Positions 47,081 to 60,173 are shown, numbered from the stretch's first letter. The stretch: 64,000 nucleotides of DNA from Lycium barbarum (GCF_019175385.1 NC_083345.1:43360098-43424097), one strand, 5' to 3'. Numbers and translations are program-made. The notes: generated by a model not told the origin, from the sequence alone.

Positions 47081-49841
47081 TGTCACGACCCAATTTCGGC
47101 TAAGTCGTTCGGGCACTTACCCTTCCCACCTCGGTAAGCAAACCCTCAACCCACCTAAAGTAAAGACATAAATAAATAAATCAATTTAAGCGAAATAGAA
47201 TAATTACGTAAGTTTCACAATAATATATAATAGGAATAGTGCGGAAGTAAGGAAAATATCCCCAGGGTCTGGTCTAAGTCATACAAGAGCATGTAATGAA
47301 AAATATACAAGTCTAGAATAGTATAATAATACACCAATTTGTCCAGGTCTTGGAGTAGAAAAGTAAGACATAATAATAAGAGAAGTCTGCAAGGCGGTGA
47401 ATGACCCGTGCTCACCCTGGAAACTCGATGATAATGCTGACGACGACGATCAACCACGAGAGATGGAAGCGGACCCAACCTGATACTCTGCATTCATAAA
47501 GGAATGCAGCGACTGCAGGTCAGTACAAAACAACGGTACTGGTAGGTATCATCGGTCGACAAAGCATAGCTAACATAATTCAGATAATAAATCAAGATAG
47601 GCAGATAAATCAACAAGTATGAAAAAAACATAATCGAATACAAGTACTCGTCATCGCCTAAGTAGAGCATCTAATCCCAAATGTGCCAAGTCTCAATGTA
47701 TCAAATCCGAATCCAATATCACAAGTAAAAACACCAATCATCTCAATGTTAGTCATGATGCAATGCAATGCCATGAAAATGTTGTGAACACATGTACTCC
47801 GGACGGAAATATCGACATCTCGGTAGCACAACCCAAGGTGACTCGCTAAGTCTAAGTGCCACTCATCCCAGATCTTTGCCCAACAGACAGACGAGACCCC
47901 ATATCTTTGCCCACGGGGGGTTCTCACCAGCACCACCCTGGGGACCGACGGAGTCCATGCACTCACTCAATCCATGATTCCGGAACTAACATCAGACATC
48001 GGACTCTCATGTCACTCTCATTTAAAAACCGAGCCCAGCTCATCACAGTGTTTCATCAAGTACCAACAGTGTCTCAATAGTATATCATGAAGAATGAGAG
48101 TGCGTGCAATGCATGTATCAACATCAATAATCATGCTCAATATCACAAGTACCAACAATAGGTACGCCAACAATATATCAGTGTCACAAGTACCAACATG
48201 GGTACGCTAAAAATATCACGAAAGACTACACAAGTCATATTGAACTCTGTCCTCGTATCAACATCAATCAGTGAGATACCACAATATCACAATCAAGATG
48301 GAACAACAGATTCCAATATCTACTAATAGCACATGGCATCAAGCCAACAAAATAGAACAATCAAGTCACAACACCACGGGGTGGCTAACCCCAATCACGC
48401 AATAGGGCCCAACCTAAGACAAAATCCAACCCAGCTTCATATCAGAAGGTTTAAATGCTTTCTCCGACAATATAATGTAAATATATGCTTCGCTATACGA
48501 AGTCTCACCAAGGGTAAGCCATAACCTACCTGGATGGCCGAACAACAAACAACAACAACTCACTTTTTTGCCTTGCCTTTCCGCTGAGCCTCAAGATCGA
48601 AAAAGTCTAGGCATATTTGAAATCTAGATTAGAAATCATGAAGAATGATACTAATATTGCTATCATTCAATTTAGAGCAAATTCAACCCTAGAATTTTGG
48701 GGCAACGGGCCCCACAAGGGAAAAATGAGAAACTCGGGTGTAAAATATCAAATTAAACACTAGGTGATAAAAACTCATCAACCAATTGCTAAATTAACTC
48801 AAAGATTCACCCAATTTCGAAATTCAAGTAAAAACCCCCAATTTTTGGTATAAACCCTAACTCTTTGATTCAAGGATTCAACACTAATAATGGATGACGA
48901 TATATGATTAACATCCCTGGATACATCATAATCTAGCATAAACCCAATTAATTTCATCATTTAAAAGCCTGAGTTGAATATTCATTAAACCCCACTTCTA
49001 TCTTCCATTACTAAGGAATTATTAAGGAAAGAGGAACCTATGATGATTAGGAACAAGGAATTAATAAAGAGGTTAGCAAGACTTACCACCAAAAGACTCC
49101 ACTAAGAATCCTCTAGAAAATGCTCCCAATATGAACCACTTTTGGAATAACAATAAATGAAAAGACATGGGGTTTTATATCATTTAAATACCCCATTCAT
49201 TGCCTGATCACCGCTTCCGTGGTCACTCAGACCGCTTCAACGGCGCCGCCCCAGCGGTCAAGCCCAAATGGCCAGGACCGCTCCAGCGGCAGGGTGACCG
49301 TGCCAGCGGTACCGCTGTCGTGGTGCAAGTGCCGCCAAAGGGGGCAGCAGATACTAGAAACTACACCAAGGTTCACACTTCAATCCGATTTTCTGACTAA
49401 TTCCTGGGGCTATCTGCTCATATACCACATACACAGACACACATAAAAACTCGCTACGAACGCGCTCGTGGCCTCGGAATTCCCAACGGAGGTCTGATTG
49501 AACGAGTCAACCCCCGATACCTTAATTCCAATTTCCCAACCCAAGTCCTAAAATGCATCCAAGTGCATTGGGAACCGAACCAGATATACACACAAGTTCT
49601 AAATGGCCATCCGGACCTCTCGAAATCGATGGATTTTCTAAAAAGGTCCGTTTACGCAAAAGTTAACTTTGAGTCAACTCTTTTTCGTTTAAAGCTCAAA
49701 TTTCACAAAAAGTCATCCACATCAGGTCTAGACACCTCGGGAAGCGTGTCAACGATCCCCTCAGGTCAAAAGTGAGCTAAGTAAGCTCGCAAAAAGGTCA
49801 AAAGGGCCGAAAATGCAATAACGACCAAACGGGTCGTTACA
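47081..49841 (-). mobile_element. LARD-like element, 3' LTR (left copy)
   Basis: 2761 bp, TGTCACGACCC ... GGGTCGTTACA on the + strand. The double stem-loop is CTGCATTC (47488-47495)/GAATGCAG (47502-47509), then CAGTAC (47521-47526)/GTACTG (47536-47541). The GC-rich palindromic module is at 49200-49345. The sense strand just inside this LTR (complement of 49842-49870) is not purine-rich, so the polypurine tract is degenerate or displaced. Confidence 0.9.
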
Positions 49842-52800
49842 TCAGATATCAATTAAACAATCACTCGTCCTCGAGCGACAAGAAAGAGAGGACGGATAAC
49901 AGAAGATATTGGCCACGCACATCGGACTTCTCCTTAGAGAAGGATTCTCACCGAACAAAACTAAATCTCAACAAATGATACAGAAACCACCAGAATGGTA
50001 CTTCTCCAACACATAAACATAGGAAACCGGATGAACATTCGATAGATCTGGTGAAAAACTAACTCATTGAACAAGGGTCCACAACAGGTAGTCTCAAACA
50101 TGCCCAAGCACCTCAGCTTGCTTACCAATCACAACACTCTAAACTTAGCTCATGCTCCAATTCTCATATCTCTATATTAAGATTTCCCTCGCAACTGATC
50201 CTCGAATGAACGAATCGCCTTACTCGAATTCTCTAATTTGATAAAATCGTAACTCTGAGCTCAATCAAAAAGCCCCACAACTACTTCTCTAATCAATGCA
50301 ATCCTCTAACATATGGTCACAACCATAGCCCATTATGAACGGATTAAATACTCTGATCCAGCTAACCTTTCCTTCTCAGTTACAAGAGTCATTTCACGTG
50401 CCGGGATTCCGTCGAAACATATGAACACACATACCAGATTCCTAAACCCATAACTTACTTTCGCCAGAAAGAATCCTTGATTCATCTGCGATCTCTATGC
50501 AATTCCATCAAAAACTGATCTTACCGGCAGCTAACTTGGCCTGTTCTGAATCTTCCGAAACCTTCAAATCACAATGCAGGAACCATACCACTGAATATCT
50601 CGTCGACAGACAACTGATCACTATAGAGACCTCCCGCGCCACCGTTCCTCCTCAAATATGTACTAGGATCATTGCATACTCTTATTCTATCCCGAATAAC
50701 TATTCTCAGAAAATATCATCAAATCCACTAAGAAACCCTAACAAGGCTCAGTAAACCTGTCACACCCCAAATCTGAGCCGAAACGCATCAAATCTTTAAA
50801 TACCTTCTTGGAAATATAACCATAGACCATTACGTTTAACTCGAACCGTGTTGACTCTAAATGAATACACAACTCTCGAATATTAGCAATAGTCATTAGA
50901 ACCGACTCCGAATTTCGAAACCAATCACAGTCGTACCACGCATCACAAATCCTGTCTATCGCTTTCAACTCCACAAGTTGAGTCCTATCCAAGTTATCAA
51001 CTTAGTACCGAAGAGTTATACCTTACGATTTCAATTTTCATATTTCTCGACCTTTACCCGATACGCAATTTCGATACAACCTCGAACCCCTGGAACCAAA
51101 AGCCTCATATAGTAATTATATAACCATCGAACCTCTCATAGTATCACCTCGATAAGCTCGTAAATTATCCGAAAGTATCCAGTCTTACATTGCCGCTCTA
51201 AATATCACTATCACCCTAAGTCTTTAATAACCAAAAACACTTACCCAAACTGTCCAGTCAATACTACTTGCGATATAAAATATCACCACGAGTAAGGTCT
51301 CACCTTGAAAATATAGCTCCAGCCTCACATGATAGGGATTCCACATCCTTTTATCTTAAGGCATGCTAACTCATCCACTGTAGAACCTTATGAAACTTAT
51401 ACGACAGTGTACTACCTAGCCACTTCTTATAAACCTCAACATGTCGGTTTACTGAAATTTTCTTCTCACTAGTAGCTGATCATGAACCTCCCGCAACAAT
51501 CACATCTCAACTGGATATGCAAGGAAACGGAACCACAATCCATACTGACCCAAGAAATCCCCAAGATGTACCTTTTCTTATTGATTCACAATCAACTATA
51601 CATTTTCTTGACTCGTCAATTTCCCAATTCTAATCAATTCACGACCATCAATACCGTAGTCAATCCTCGAACCCACTCAATCGAATACCATATAATCATA
51701 AGTTCTGTAAGCTAGCCGAATCAATCCGGGAGATAGGATCATACCACACACTCTGCACATTAGAGTTTTCTTAACGCTTACAACTCGAAATTGAACACTC
51801 TCTAAGTTCAGTGTATCACACAACAATCTCATTAATATCCTCATGTATCTCACTAAAGCATCCTTACCCGAATTGCCTTACCCAATTTCTTAAATGTAAA
51901 CCGAACTTAACTTACTTAAGTATCATCGATCTGCCATTTCAGGTATCCATGTTCACTAATCCCTTACTCAAATCCTTAACATTACTAGTCCTCGAAGAAT
52001 CACCTCTTACCTTAATTATCGAATCTGAATATCTCTAACCACTTGCACAACTACCCTTTTTTATTCAATCACCCAAGCCGAGTAATAACCCAGTAGTAGA
52101 GGAATCTAGCCAATAACACAATCAATACAAGGTTCCCAACCTTAGTCTACCACTAATCTCTATTTTTCTATGACATAACCGAATATAAAACCCATCCATA
52201 AACTCTTAAGCCTACTCTACACTTTACAAACGCAACCAAGCTCTCACATCATAACTCTTGTTTCCACGATTTCCTTGTCGCCCTTAACCTCGCAGACCCC
52301 GATCAACCTCATCGATCACTCATTTACTGCACATCATGGTATAATGTTCCCAAAGTCCAATCACGACTCGAAACCCATATTACCTCCCTCAATCCTTACG
52401 AACCTTAATCCCCTGAAACTGATAGCAAGATGTCTCATTGTAATCCTTGAATTTTCGTATTTCATTTCAAATCACTTTTATCACTATCAACGAATGACCG
52501 CTCAAATCCACTCGGTCCTCTAAACTAATCATCCATTTAAGCCCGACAAACCATAAAATAAAATCACTACTTCTCCTCCCATCAAAGTGTACACCCAGTA
52601 ACTTCTCAAGTCATTAACTTATCGTATATGCCCATATTTGAAGTCATTTCCATCAGTTGTTTACTAACTCCTCGAAGCCTACAACCAAAGAAAACTTGCC
52701 GATCAAACGATGTGCCCGTAGCATTCACTTAATAACCGAGCAGTCCTTTAACATCAACTAACTTATATCAAGAAAACCCTTAGCACCAGTTGCAACCTTA

Positions 52801-53610
52801 TCCTGATGACCATGCCAGATACCAATTTTTCCCTTCTCAATCTCTCAAAAAGTATTCATGCCTAAGATATTCTATGAAGTCTCACTTCGCTACGCGCTTT
52901 CCACCAAAGTCTTCCTTCATGTCCATATTGTCAACTTCTTTTCCCTATCACACGTGATCATAATACGATGTCCACATTCGATGTCATCACCAAACTTACA
53001 CTTGTTCTCACATACTGAAGTCTAATACTCTATCATTGTTGAATCGTCGACCTGCCATTGGTCCACCAGCTTCACGCGTACTATCATAAAGCCCTGACGA
53101 AGCTGAAGCCAAACCGACCATATTATCGAGCAACCCACTATTGTTAAACCATAATTGCACTTAGTCACATTAGAGCAACCCAACACTAAAACATGGAGAT
53201 CCTGTAACCCTCTAAACTGTCTTCCCATTTCTCATGAACTCTCACCATAAACGAGTCTAATCGCGACTCCACACAATTGAAACCTCAGGCCATAACTAAA
53301 GACTGAACTTGATCACATTCCTAAATAAGAATAGCACATCTCGGACCAAGCCACCCCACATCATAGATCAACCATTCGCATAAGAATTTAAGAACGAGTG
53401 TCCACCCTCCATGGGTGATCAAGATAAGAAACTTCATATACCAATTGGAATCGACTATATACCAATTTGAATAAAGCCGCACGAGAGAATGAAAGAATTC
53501 AAAGTTTCCTAAATGTCTTATAGGCTTTCGCAGATAAGTACGGAACTCATTGTACTGATCCAAAAGACTCTACTAGAAACGCTCTTGTATTATAGATCGG
53601 GTAACTTAGG
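49842..53610 (-). other. Non-coding interior of the LARD-like element
   Basis: I searched both strands for gag, protease, RT, RNase H and integrase signatures and saw none. The longest open frames (minus 53321-53563, minus 50738-50992, plus 50497-50754) are under 90 codons and carry no motif. On the sense strand, GAGGACGAGTGATTG lies just before the 3' LTR (complement of 49862-49876), a phrase often seen near the end of Ty3/gypsy pol. This suggests descent from an autonomous chromovirus-like element that lost its coding region. Confidence 0.65.
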
Positions 53611-53622
53611 GCTCTGATACCA
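53611..53622 (-). other. Primer-binding site, initiator-Met type
   Basis: The complement reads TGGTATCAGAGC, the standard plant initiator-methionine tRNA primer site, starting three bases inside the sense 3' end of the right-hand LTR (53626). It proves the orientation. Confidence 0.9.
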
Positions 53623-55436
53623 ACTTGTCACGACCCAATGTCAGCTAAGCCATGCGGGCACTTACCCTTCCCACCTCGGTAAGTGAACCCTCAACCCAAC
53701 TAAAGTAAAGACATAAATAAATAAATAAATCAATTTAAGCGGAATAGAATAGTTACATAAGTCTCACAATAATATATAATAGGAATAGTGTGGAAGTAAG
53801 GAAAATACCCCCAGGGTCTGGTCTAAGTCATAAATGAGCATCTAATGAAAAATATACAAGTCTAGAATAGTATAATAATACATCAATCTGTCTAGGTCTT
53901 GGAGTAGAAAAGTAAGACATAATAATAAGAGTAGTCTTCAAGGCGGCGAACGACTCGTACTCACCCTAGAAACTCGATGCTAATACTGATGACGACGATC
54001 AGCCACGAGACATGGAAGTGGACGCAACCTGATACTCTGCATTCATAAAGAAATGCAGCAACTGCAGGTCGGTACAAAACAACGGTACTGGTAGGTATCA
54101 TCGACCGACTAAGCATAGCTAACATAATTCAGACAATAATTCAATATAGGCAGATAAATCAACAAGTAGAATCAAACATAATCGAAGCCAAGTACCCGTC
54201 ATCGCCTAAGTAGAGAATCTAATCCCAAATGTGCCAAGTCTCAATGTATCAAATCCGAATCCAATATCACAAGTAAAAACAGCAATCATCTCAATGTAAG
54301 TCATGATGCGATGCAATGCAATGCAATAATGTATGAATGCAATACAATTCCATGCAAATGTTATGTCCACATGTACTCCGCATGGAAATATCAGCATCTC
54401 GGTATCACAACCCAAGGTGACTCACGAAGTCTAAGTGTCACTCATCCCGAATCTTTTCCTAACAGACAGACGAGACCCCGAATCTTTGCCCACGGGGGGT
54501 TCTCACCGGCACCACCCTGGCGGAGTCCATGCGCTCACTCAATCCATGATTTTAGAACTAACATCGTACATCGGACTCTCACATTACTCTTCTTTAAAAA
54601 TTGAGCCCAACATATCATAGTGTTTCATCAAGTACCAACAGTGTCTCAACAATATATGATGAAGAATGAGAGTGTGTGCAATGCATGTATCAACATCAAT
54701 AATCATGCTCAATATCACAAGTACCAACAATGGGTACGCCAACAATATATCAGTGTCACAAGTACCAACATGGGTACGCAACAATATCATGAAAGACTAC
54801 ACAAGTCATATAGAACTCTATCCTCGTACCAACATCAATCAGTGAGATACCACAATATCACAATCAAGATGGAACAACAGATTCTAATATCTACTAACAG
54901 TACGTGCCATCAATCCAACATAATAGAACAATCAAGTCACAACACAACGGGGTGGCTAGCCCCAATTATGCAATAGGGCCCAACATAAGACACTGTCCAA
55001 CCCAACTTCATACCTGAAGGTTTACATGCTTTATATGATAATATAATCTAAATATATGCTTCGCTATATGAAGTCTCACCAAGGGTAAGCCATAACCTAC
55101 TTGGATGGCCGAACAACAAACACCAACAACTCACTCGTTTTCCTTGCCTTTCTGTTGAGCCTCAAGATCAAAGAAGTCTTGGCATATTTGAGATCTAGAT
55201 TAGAAATCATGAAGAACGATGCTAATATTGCTATCATTCAATTTAGGTCAAATCTAACCATAGAATTTTGGGGAAACAGATCCCGCAAGGGCAAAACGGG
55301 AAACTCGGGTGTAAAATATCAAATTAAACACTAGGTGATCAAAACCCATCAACCAATTACTAAATTAACTCAAAGATTCACCCAATTTCGAAATGCAAGC
55401 AAAAACCCCCAAATTGGGTATAAACCCTAACTTTGA

Positions 55437-57998
55437 GATAGAAGTCAAGGGCAAACTGGATCCTTGAGGGTGCTTCAAATACAAAGTATTTCCATGCCCA
55501 GTTCAAGATAAGGGCTAGAAGGAATACTATCACATCTGTTTATGACTCTGCAGGAACTAAACTTACTGATCTTATGCAGGTAGAGGCCGAATTTATCAGA
55601 TTCTTCACAAATTTAATAGGCACAGCTGCAGATGAAATGCCATGCCCAAATATAGACACAATCAGGAAGGGCCCCTGCTTGTCACACCAACCGAAGTGTT
55701 CCTTGATTAGGCCTGTCACAGATGAGGAAATTCTAATGGCTATCAAAAGTTTGTCGACTGATAAATCACCTAGGATATATGGCTATCCAATTGAATTCTT
55801 TACTATGAATTGGGATACTATTAAAGGGGATGTCCTGGCAGCTGTACATGAGTTCTTTAAATCAGGTACACTCCTGAATTCATTAAGTGGTATTGTTGTT
55901 ACTTTGATTCCAAAAACCTCCAATCCTACTCATGTTAAGGGCTATAGGCCTATATCCTGCTACACCACTTTTTATAAGATTAGTACTATTATTAGCTCTT
56001 CTCAGTCAGCTTTTGTTGAGGGAAGAAGCATTATAGACAACATTCTCTTTAGTCATGAATTATTCAAGTGGTACAATAGAAAGGGTCTCTCCTCTAGGTG
56101 TGTCATGAAAGTTGATTTACGAAAAGCCTATGATTCAATAGAATGGTGTTTTTTGAAAAGGGTAATGGCTGACCTTGGTTTTCCTTATAAATTTATAATG
56201 TGGTCTATAAAATGCATTGAAACTGTTTCCTACTCTTTGGTTCTTAATGGTGGTTTAGCCAAGCCTTTCCCTATGAAGAGAGGTATCAGACAAGGTGACC
56301 CCATGTCACCTTATCTCTTTGTTATTGCAATGGAATACCTTCAAAGGGAGTTGCAATTGTTGGCATCAAATAAGGTGTTTCAGTTTCACCCTAGGTGCAA
56401 AAAACTTGGTGTCATCCACATCTGTTTTGCAGATGATTTATTAATGTTTTGTAAGGCAGATATCCCCTCCATTAGGCTGGTACAAGAGGCATTTCAAAGA
56501 TTCTCAAAGGCCTCTAGGTTACAAGACAATGTTGAGAAGAGTTCTATCTATATGGCTGGGGTCAAACCTGACATGGAACAACTGATCTTGAACACTCTTG
56601 GGTTTATTGAGGGTAGCTTTGCCTTTCAAATATCTGGGAATCCCTCTTTCATCAAACAAAAACTTTCTATTGCTCAATGTATGCCATTGGTGGAAAAGAT
56701 CACTGAAAGGGCAAGATACTGGTCTACAAAGTTACTATCATATGCTGGGAAATTGTAATTGATCAAGTCAGTCCTATTTGGGATTCAAACATTTTGGGCC
56801 CAAATATTTATATTGCCTAAAAGGATAATGAAGCTTGTGGAAGCAGTCTGCAGGTCCTTTTTGTGGTCAGGTTCTGCTAAGATCACAAGGAAGGCTCTGA
56901 TTTCATGGGCTAAGACTTGTTTGTCTAAGGCAGCTGGGGGAAAAATGTGATGAATTTATGTGTATGGAACAGAGCTACTATAATCAAACAACTCTGGGAT
57001 GTTGTTGAAAAGAAAAACTATCTCTGGATAAGATGGGTTCATAGTTATTACGTCAAGAACTCTACTGTTGAGAGTTATAACATCCCAAAAAGGGATACTT
57101 GGGTTGTAAGGAAGATCATTGAGGCCAAGCAGTATGTGTTGAGCTCCACAGTCCTTCAAGGAAACCATAACCAGGCTGTTAGCTATTGTCAAAAGGGATA
57201 CTTTTTCAATCAAGTATATGTATGTTTCTATGCTTCCAGTCTATGCAAAGGTTCCCTGGAAATGTCTCACACTCCAACCTAGTATCCATCCTAGGCATAA
57301 ATTCACAATGTGGTTGGCAGTACACAGAAGACTTGCAACTGTTGAAAGGTTACTGAATATTGGTATCAATGTGCCTCTGAATTGTGTGTTTTGTAATGAT
57401 CCAGTTGAAACTTTTGATCATTTGTTCTTCAACTGCCCTGTTACAAGAGGAATACGACAAAGACTACTGGTTTGGCTTGGCATTTAGAGGACTATAGGTG
57501 ACTGGGGTATAGAGTTGACTTGGGTATACAAGCAGGAAAGAGGCAAGAATGGAAAATGGGAGATCATCAGCTGTCTTTTTGCTATGACCATTGCATCCAT
57601 CTGGAGGGAAAGAAATGGACTCAGGTTTCATCAAAGCTGCTTCAACTGTGCCAAACTATGTAGAGAAATTTTTGTGCACATACATATACCAGGAAGAGCT
57701 CTCAAGAGATGGCAACATCATCTGGCAGTCCTCAATTCAATACCTTAGGAGAGCGTGCTCTTTCTCAGTTTTGCATTTTTCTGTGTACTGTCTGTAGCAG
57801 AGTGTCATAAGTTTATGAGTAGAACACATGTTGTACTGACACTGCCTTATTGAGTTGCAATAGATAGTTTGCTGCTCTATGCTGCCAGTTATTGGTTTGT
57901 CTGTTTAAACTTGAGGAGATAGGTGGTCAGCACCTATCCTGTTTTGTAACTCTCATTTTGGTATAAATAAAAATTGTTTATTCACCAAAAAAAAAAAA
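55437..57998 (+). mobile_element. 5'-truncated L1-type LINE
   Basis: The 2562-bp insertion splits the LTR, ends in 12 A (57987-57998) and is flanked by CTAACTTTGA (55427-55436) and CTAACTCTTTGA (57999-58010), a variable-length TSD with a small indel. Such a duplication plus poly-A and 5' truncation is the signature of target-primed reverse transcription. The endonuclease and the start of RT are missing; RT core and the C-terminal zinc finger region remain. The left-hand LTR shows the empty site near 48850-48865. Confidence 0.95.
55442..57748 (+). pseudogene. LINE reverse transcriptase ORF2 remnant
   Basis: The frame is open from the truncation point (KSRANWILEGASNTKYFH) to the stop at 56756. 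RT motifs are visible: GYRPISCYTTFYKI, then VDLRKAYDSIEW (motif A), RGIRQGDPMSPYLF (motif B) and FADDLLMF (motif C, FADD at 56426-56437). About 20-25 residues expected between FYKI and SSSQSAFVEGR are missing, so there is an internal deletion. After the stop the same frame continues to a further break at 56948. The zinc-finger-like region lies at 57290-57487 (FTMWLAVHRRLATVERL; CVFCNDPVETFDHLFFNC). Frame changes near 56945, 57215 and 57487 make it a pseudogene. Confidence 0.92.
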
Positions 57999-59927
57999 CT
58001 AACTCTTTGATTCAAGGATTCAACACTAATAATGGAAGTTATATGATTAACATCCCTAGATACATCATAATCTAGCATAAACCCAATCAATTTCATCATT
58101 TAAAAGCCTAAGTAGAATATTCATTAAAACCCAGTTCTATCTTCCATTACTAAGGAAGTAATAAGGAAGGAGGAACCTATGACGATTATGAACAAGGAAT
58201 TAGTAAAGAGGTTAATAAGACTTACCACCAAGAGACTCCCCTAAGAATCCTCTAGAAATGATCCCAATATGAACCACTTTCGGAATACTAATGAATGAAA
58301 AGACTTAGGGTTTTATATCATTTAAATACCCCAGTTACTGCCCCATCGCCGCTTCCGCGGTCACTCAAACCGCTTTAGCTGCGCCGCCCCAGCGGTGCCT
58401 TGACCGCTACAACGGTCAAGCTCAAATGGCCAGGACCGCTCCAGCTGCAGGGTGACCGCCCCAGCGGTACCGCTGCCGCGGTGCTGGTGCCGCCAAAGCA
58501 GGCACCAGACACCAGAAACTACACCAAGTTTCACACTTCAATTTGATTTTCTGACTAATTCCCGAGGTCATCTGCTCATATACCACATGCACGACACACA
58601 TAAAACTCACTACAAACGCGCTCATGGCCTCAAAATTCCCAACGGAGGTCTCATTGACCGAGTCAACCCCCGATACCTTAATTTCAATTTCTCAACCCAA
58701 GTCCCAAAATACATCCGAGTGCATTAAGAATCAAACCAGATACACACACAAGTTCTAAATGACCATCCGGACCTCTCGAAATCGACGGATTTTTGAAAAA
58801 GATCTGTTTACCCGAAAGACAATTTTGAGTCAACTCTTTTTCGCTTAAAGCCCAAATTTCACAAAAAGTCATCTGAATCAAGTCTAGACACCTCGGAAAG
58901 CGTGTCAACGGTCCCCTCGGGTCAAAAGTGAGCTAACCAAGATCAGAAAAGGGTTAAAAGGGTCGAAAATGCAATAACGACCAAATGGGTCATTACAGAT
59001 AATGAGTAAGTGTTGGACATCTTCTAATTCTATATCTCTATATGTTGCAAGTGAAAATACCGAAGCCACTTGGGCCACTTCCTCCTATTTTGAAACCTGT
59101 TGGACCTGAGGCCCAACTCTAATTCATTTGATCAGGTCCGATGGAAAATAAGGGAAGCTAATATTTGCATTTAAAGGCCCAGTTATGGATAAAAATAGCT
59201 AATTAGTGGGCTTAGGTAGGGCCACCAGCCTAACTTTCCTCCTTTATTTTTTCAATTTTTATATGTATATATGTACTTGTAAAGACATGAAAAATATTGA
59301 AACCCCTTATGTATGTGTAGAACTTAGGAAACACTTAGTATTTTAGGAAGTCGCTCAAAACACTTTCAAAACTCAGTTAATTTTAATTTTGCATGAAAAA
59401 TGGTACTCAAATCGGATTTTGCTAAGGTTTAAAATTGGATCAACGTTTCGGATAAATTAAATGGTTTTAGAAAAAGGTTAACTAGTAAAATGATTTGGGC
59501 CTTCCGCCTCTTTGAGAAATTTGGATGATAAAAATGGAGGTTACTTAAATTGTTTGGGCCTTAAGCCCAATGATGCAACTGAGAATGGCTTTTTGCTGAG
59601 ATTTTAAATTTAAGGCAAGAAATGAAGAAGTGATTTAAAGATTGTGTGAAAGAATTTATTTGGTTAAAACACTTCAATCATTTGGAACGAAATTCTAGAA
59701 ACTTGAAGTTAAAGAATCGCGATTGTTTGAAAATAGAAAAATGGATTTTTTTTAACTTGACTCAAGAAATTTTTGAGATGATCTGGGCCAAAAGCCTGAA
59801 AATATTGTGGACTAAAAAAAGAGGGATTTTTGCCCTGACCAAGTTGAGATAAGATGGACTTTGGACTAGAATGAGGTTGACTTAAATGAGCTTCAAAGAG
59901 AATGATATTGGACTTGAGCAAACTCTC

Positions 59928-59931
<4 letters not shown>

Positions 59932-60009
<78 letters not shown>

Positions 60010-60126
60010 AAAAAGGAGATATACTCCATATTTTCCTATATATGTATAATAAAACCCATAAGAACTAAACCCATTTTATTAGGACTAGAATAGTAGTGAC
60101 TCTACTCGGGAGAAATCCCGGGTGTG

Positions 60127-60173
<47 letters not shown>

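Larger units (their letters stand above)
47081..58997 (-). mobile_element. Complete LARD-like non-autonomous LTR retrotransposon (family A)
   Basis: Two family-A LTRs in the same orientation (47081-49841 and 53626-58997) bracket a 3.8-kb interior. The whole is flanked by the perfect TSD GATAA (47076-47080 and 58998-59002), and the empty site is seen in the 5' LTR near 18816-18830. The sense strand is minus, because an initiator-Met primer site adjoins the inner end of the right-hand LTR. This copy fixes the orientation of all related solo LTRs. The two LTRs differ at about 5% in one 235-bp stretch compared by eye. It depends on another element for enzymes. Confidence 0.93.
53626..58997 (-). 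mobile_element. LARD-like element, 5' LTR (right copy, split by a LINE)
   Basis: TGTCACGACCCAATGTC ... CAAATGGGTCATTACA on the + strand. Without the LINE and its duplicated target it is about 2.8 kb, matching the left copy. The double stem-loop region is at 54037-54090 (one mismatch in each stem). The terminal stem CACTTACC/GGTAAGTG is intact. The palindromic module is at 58345-58495. Confidence 0.9.

Noticed and set aside
49842..53610. Possible decayed gag-pol in the LARD-like element
   Set aside because: No RT, integrase, protease or zinc-knuckle motif was recognisable by eye on either strand; a profile search could still find traces.
55442..57748. Possible endogenous pararetrovirus or host RT gene
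   Set aside because: The FADD motif, C-terminal zinc-finger-like region, poly-A tail, 5' truncation and TSD identify an L1-type LINE.
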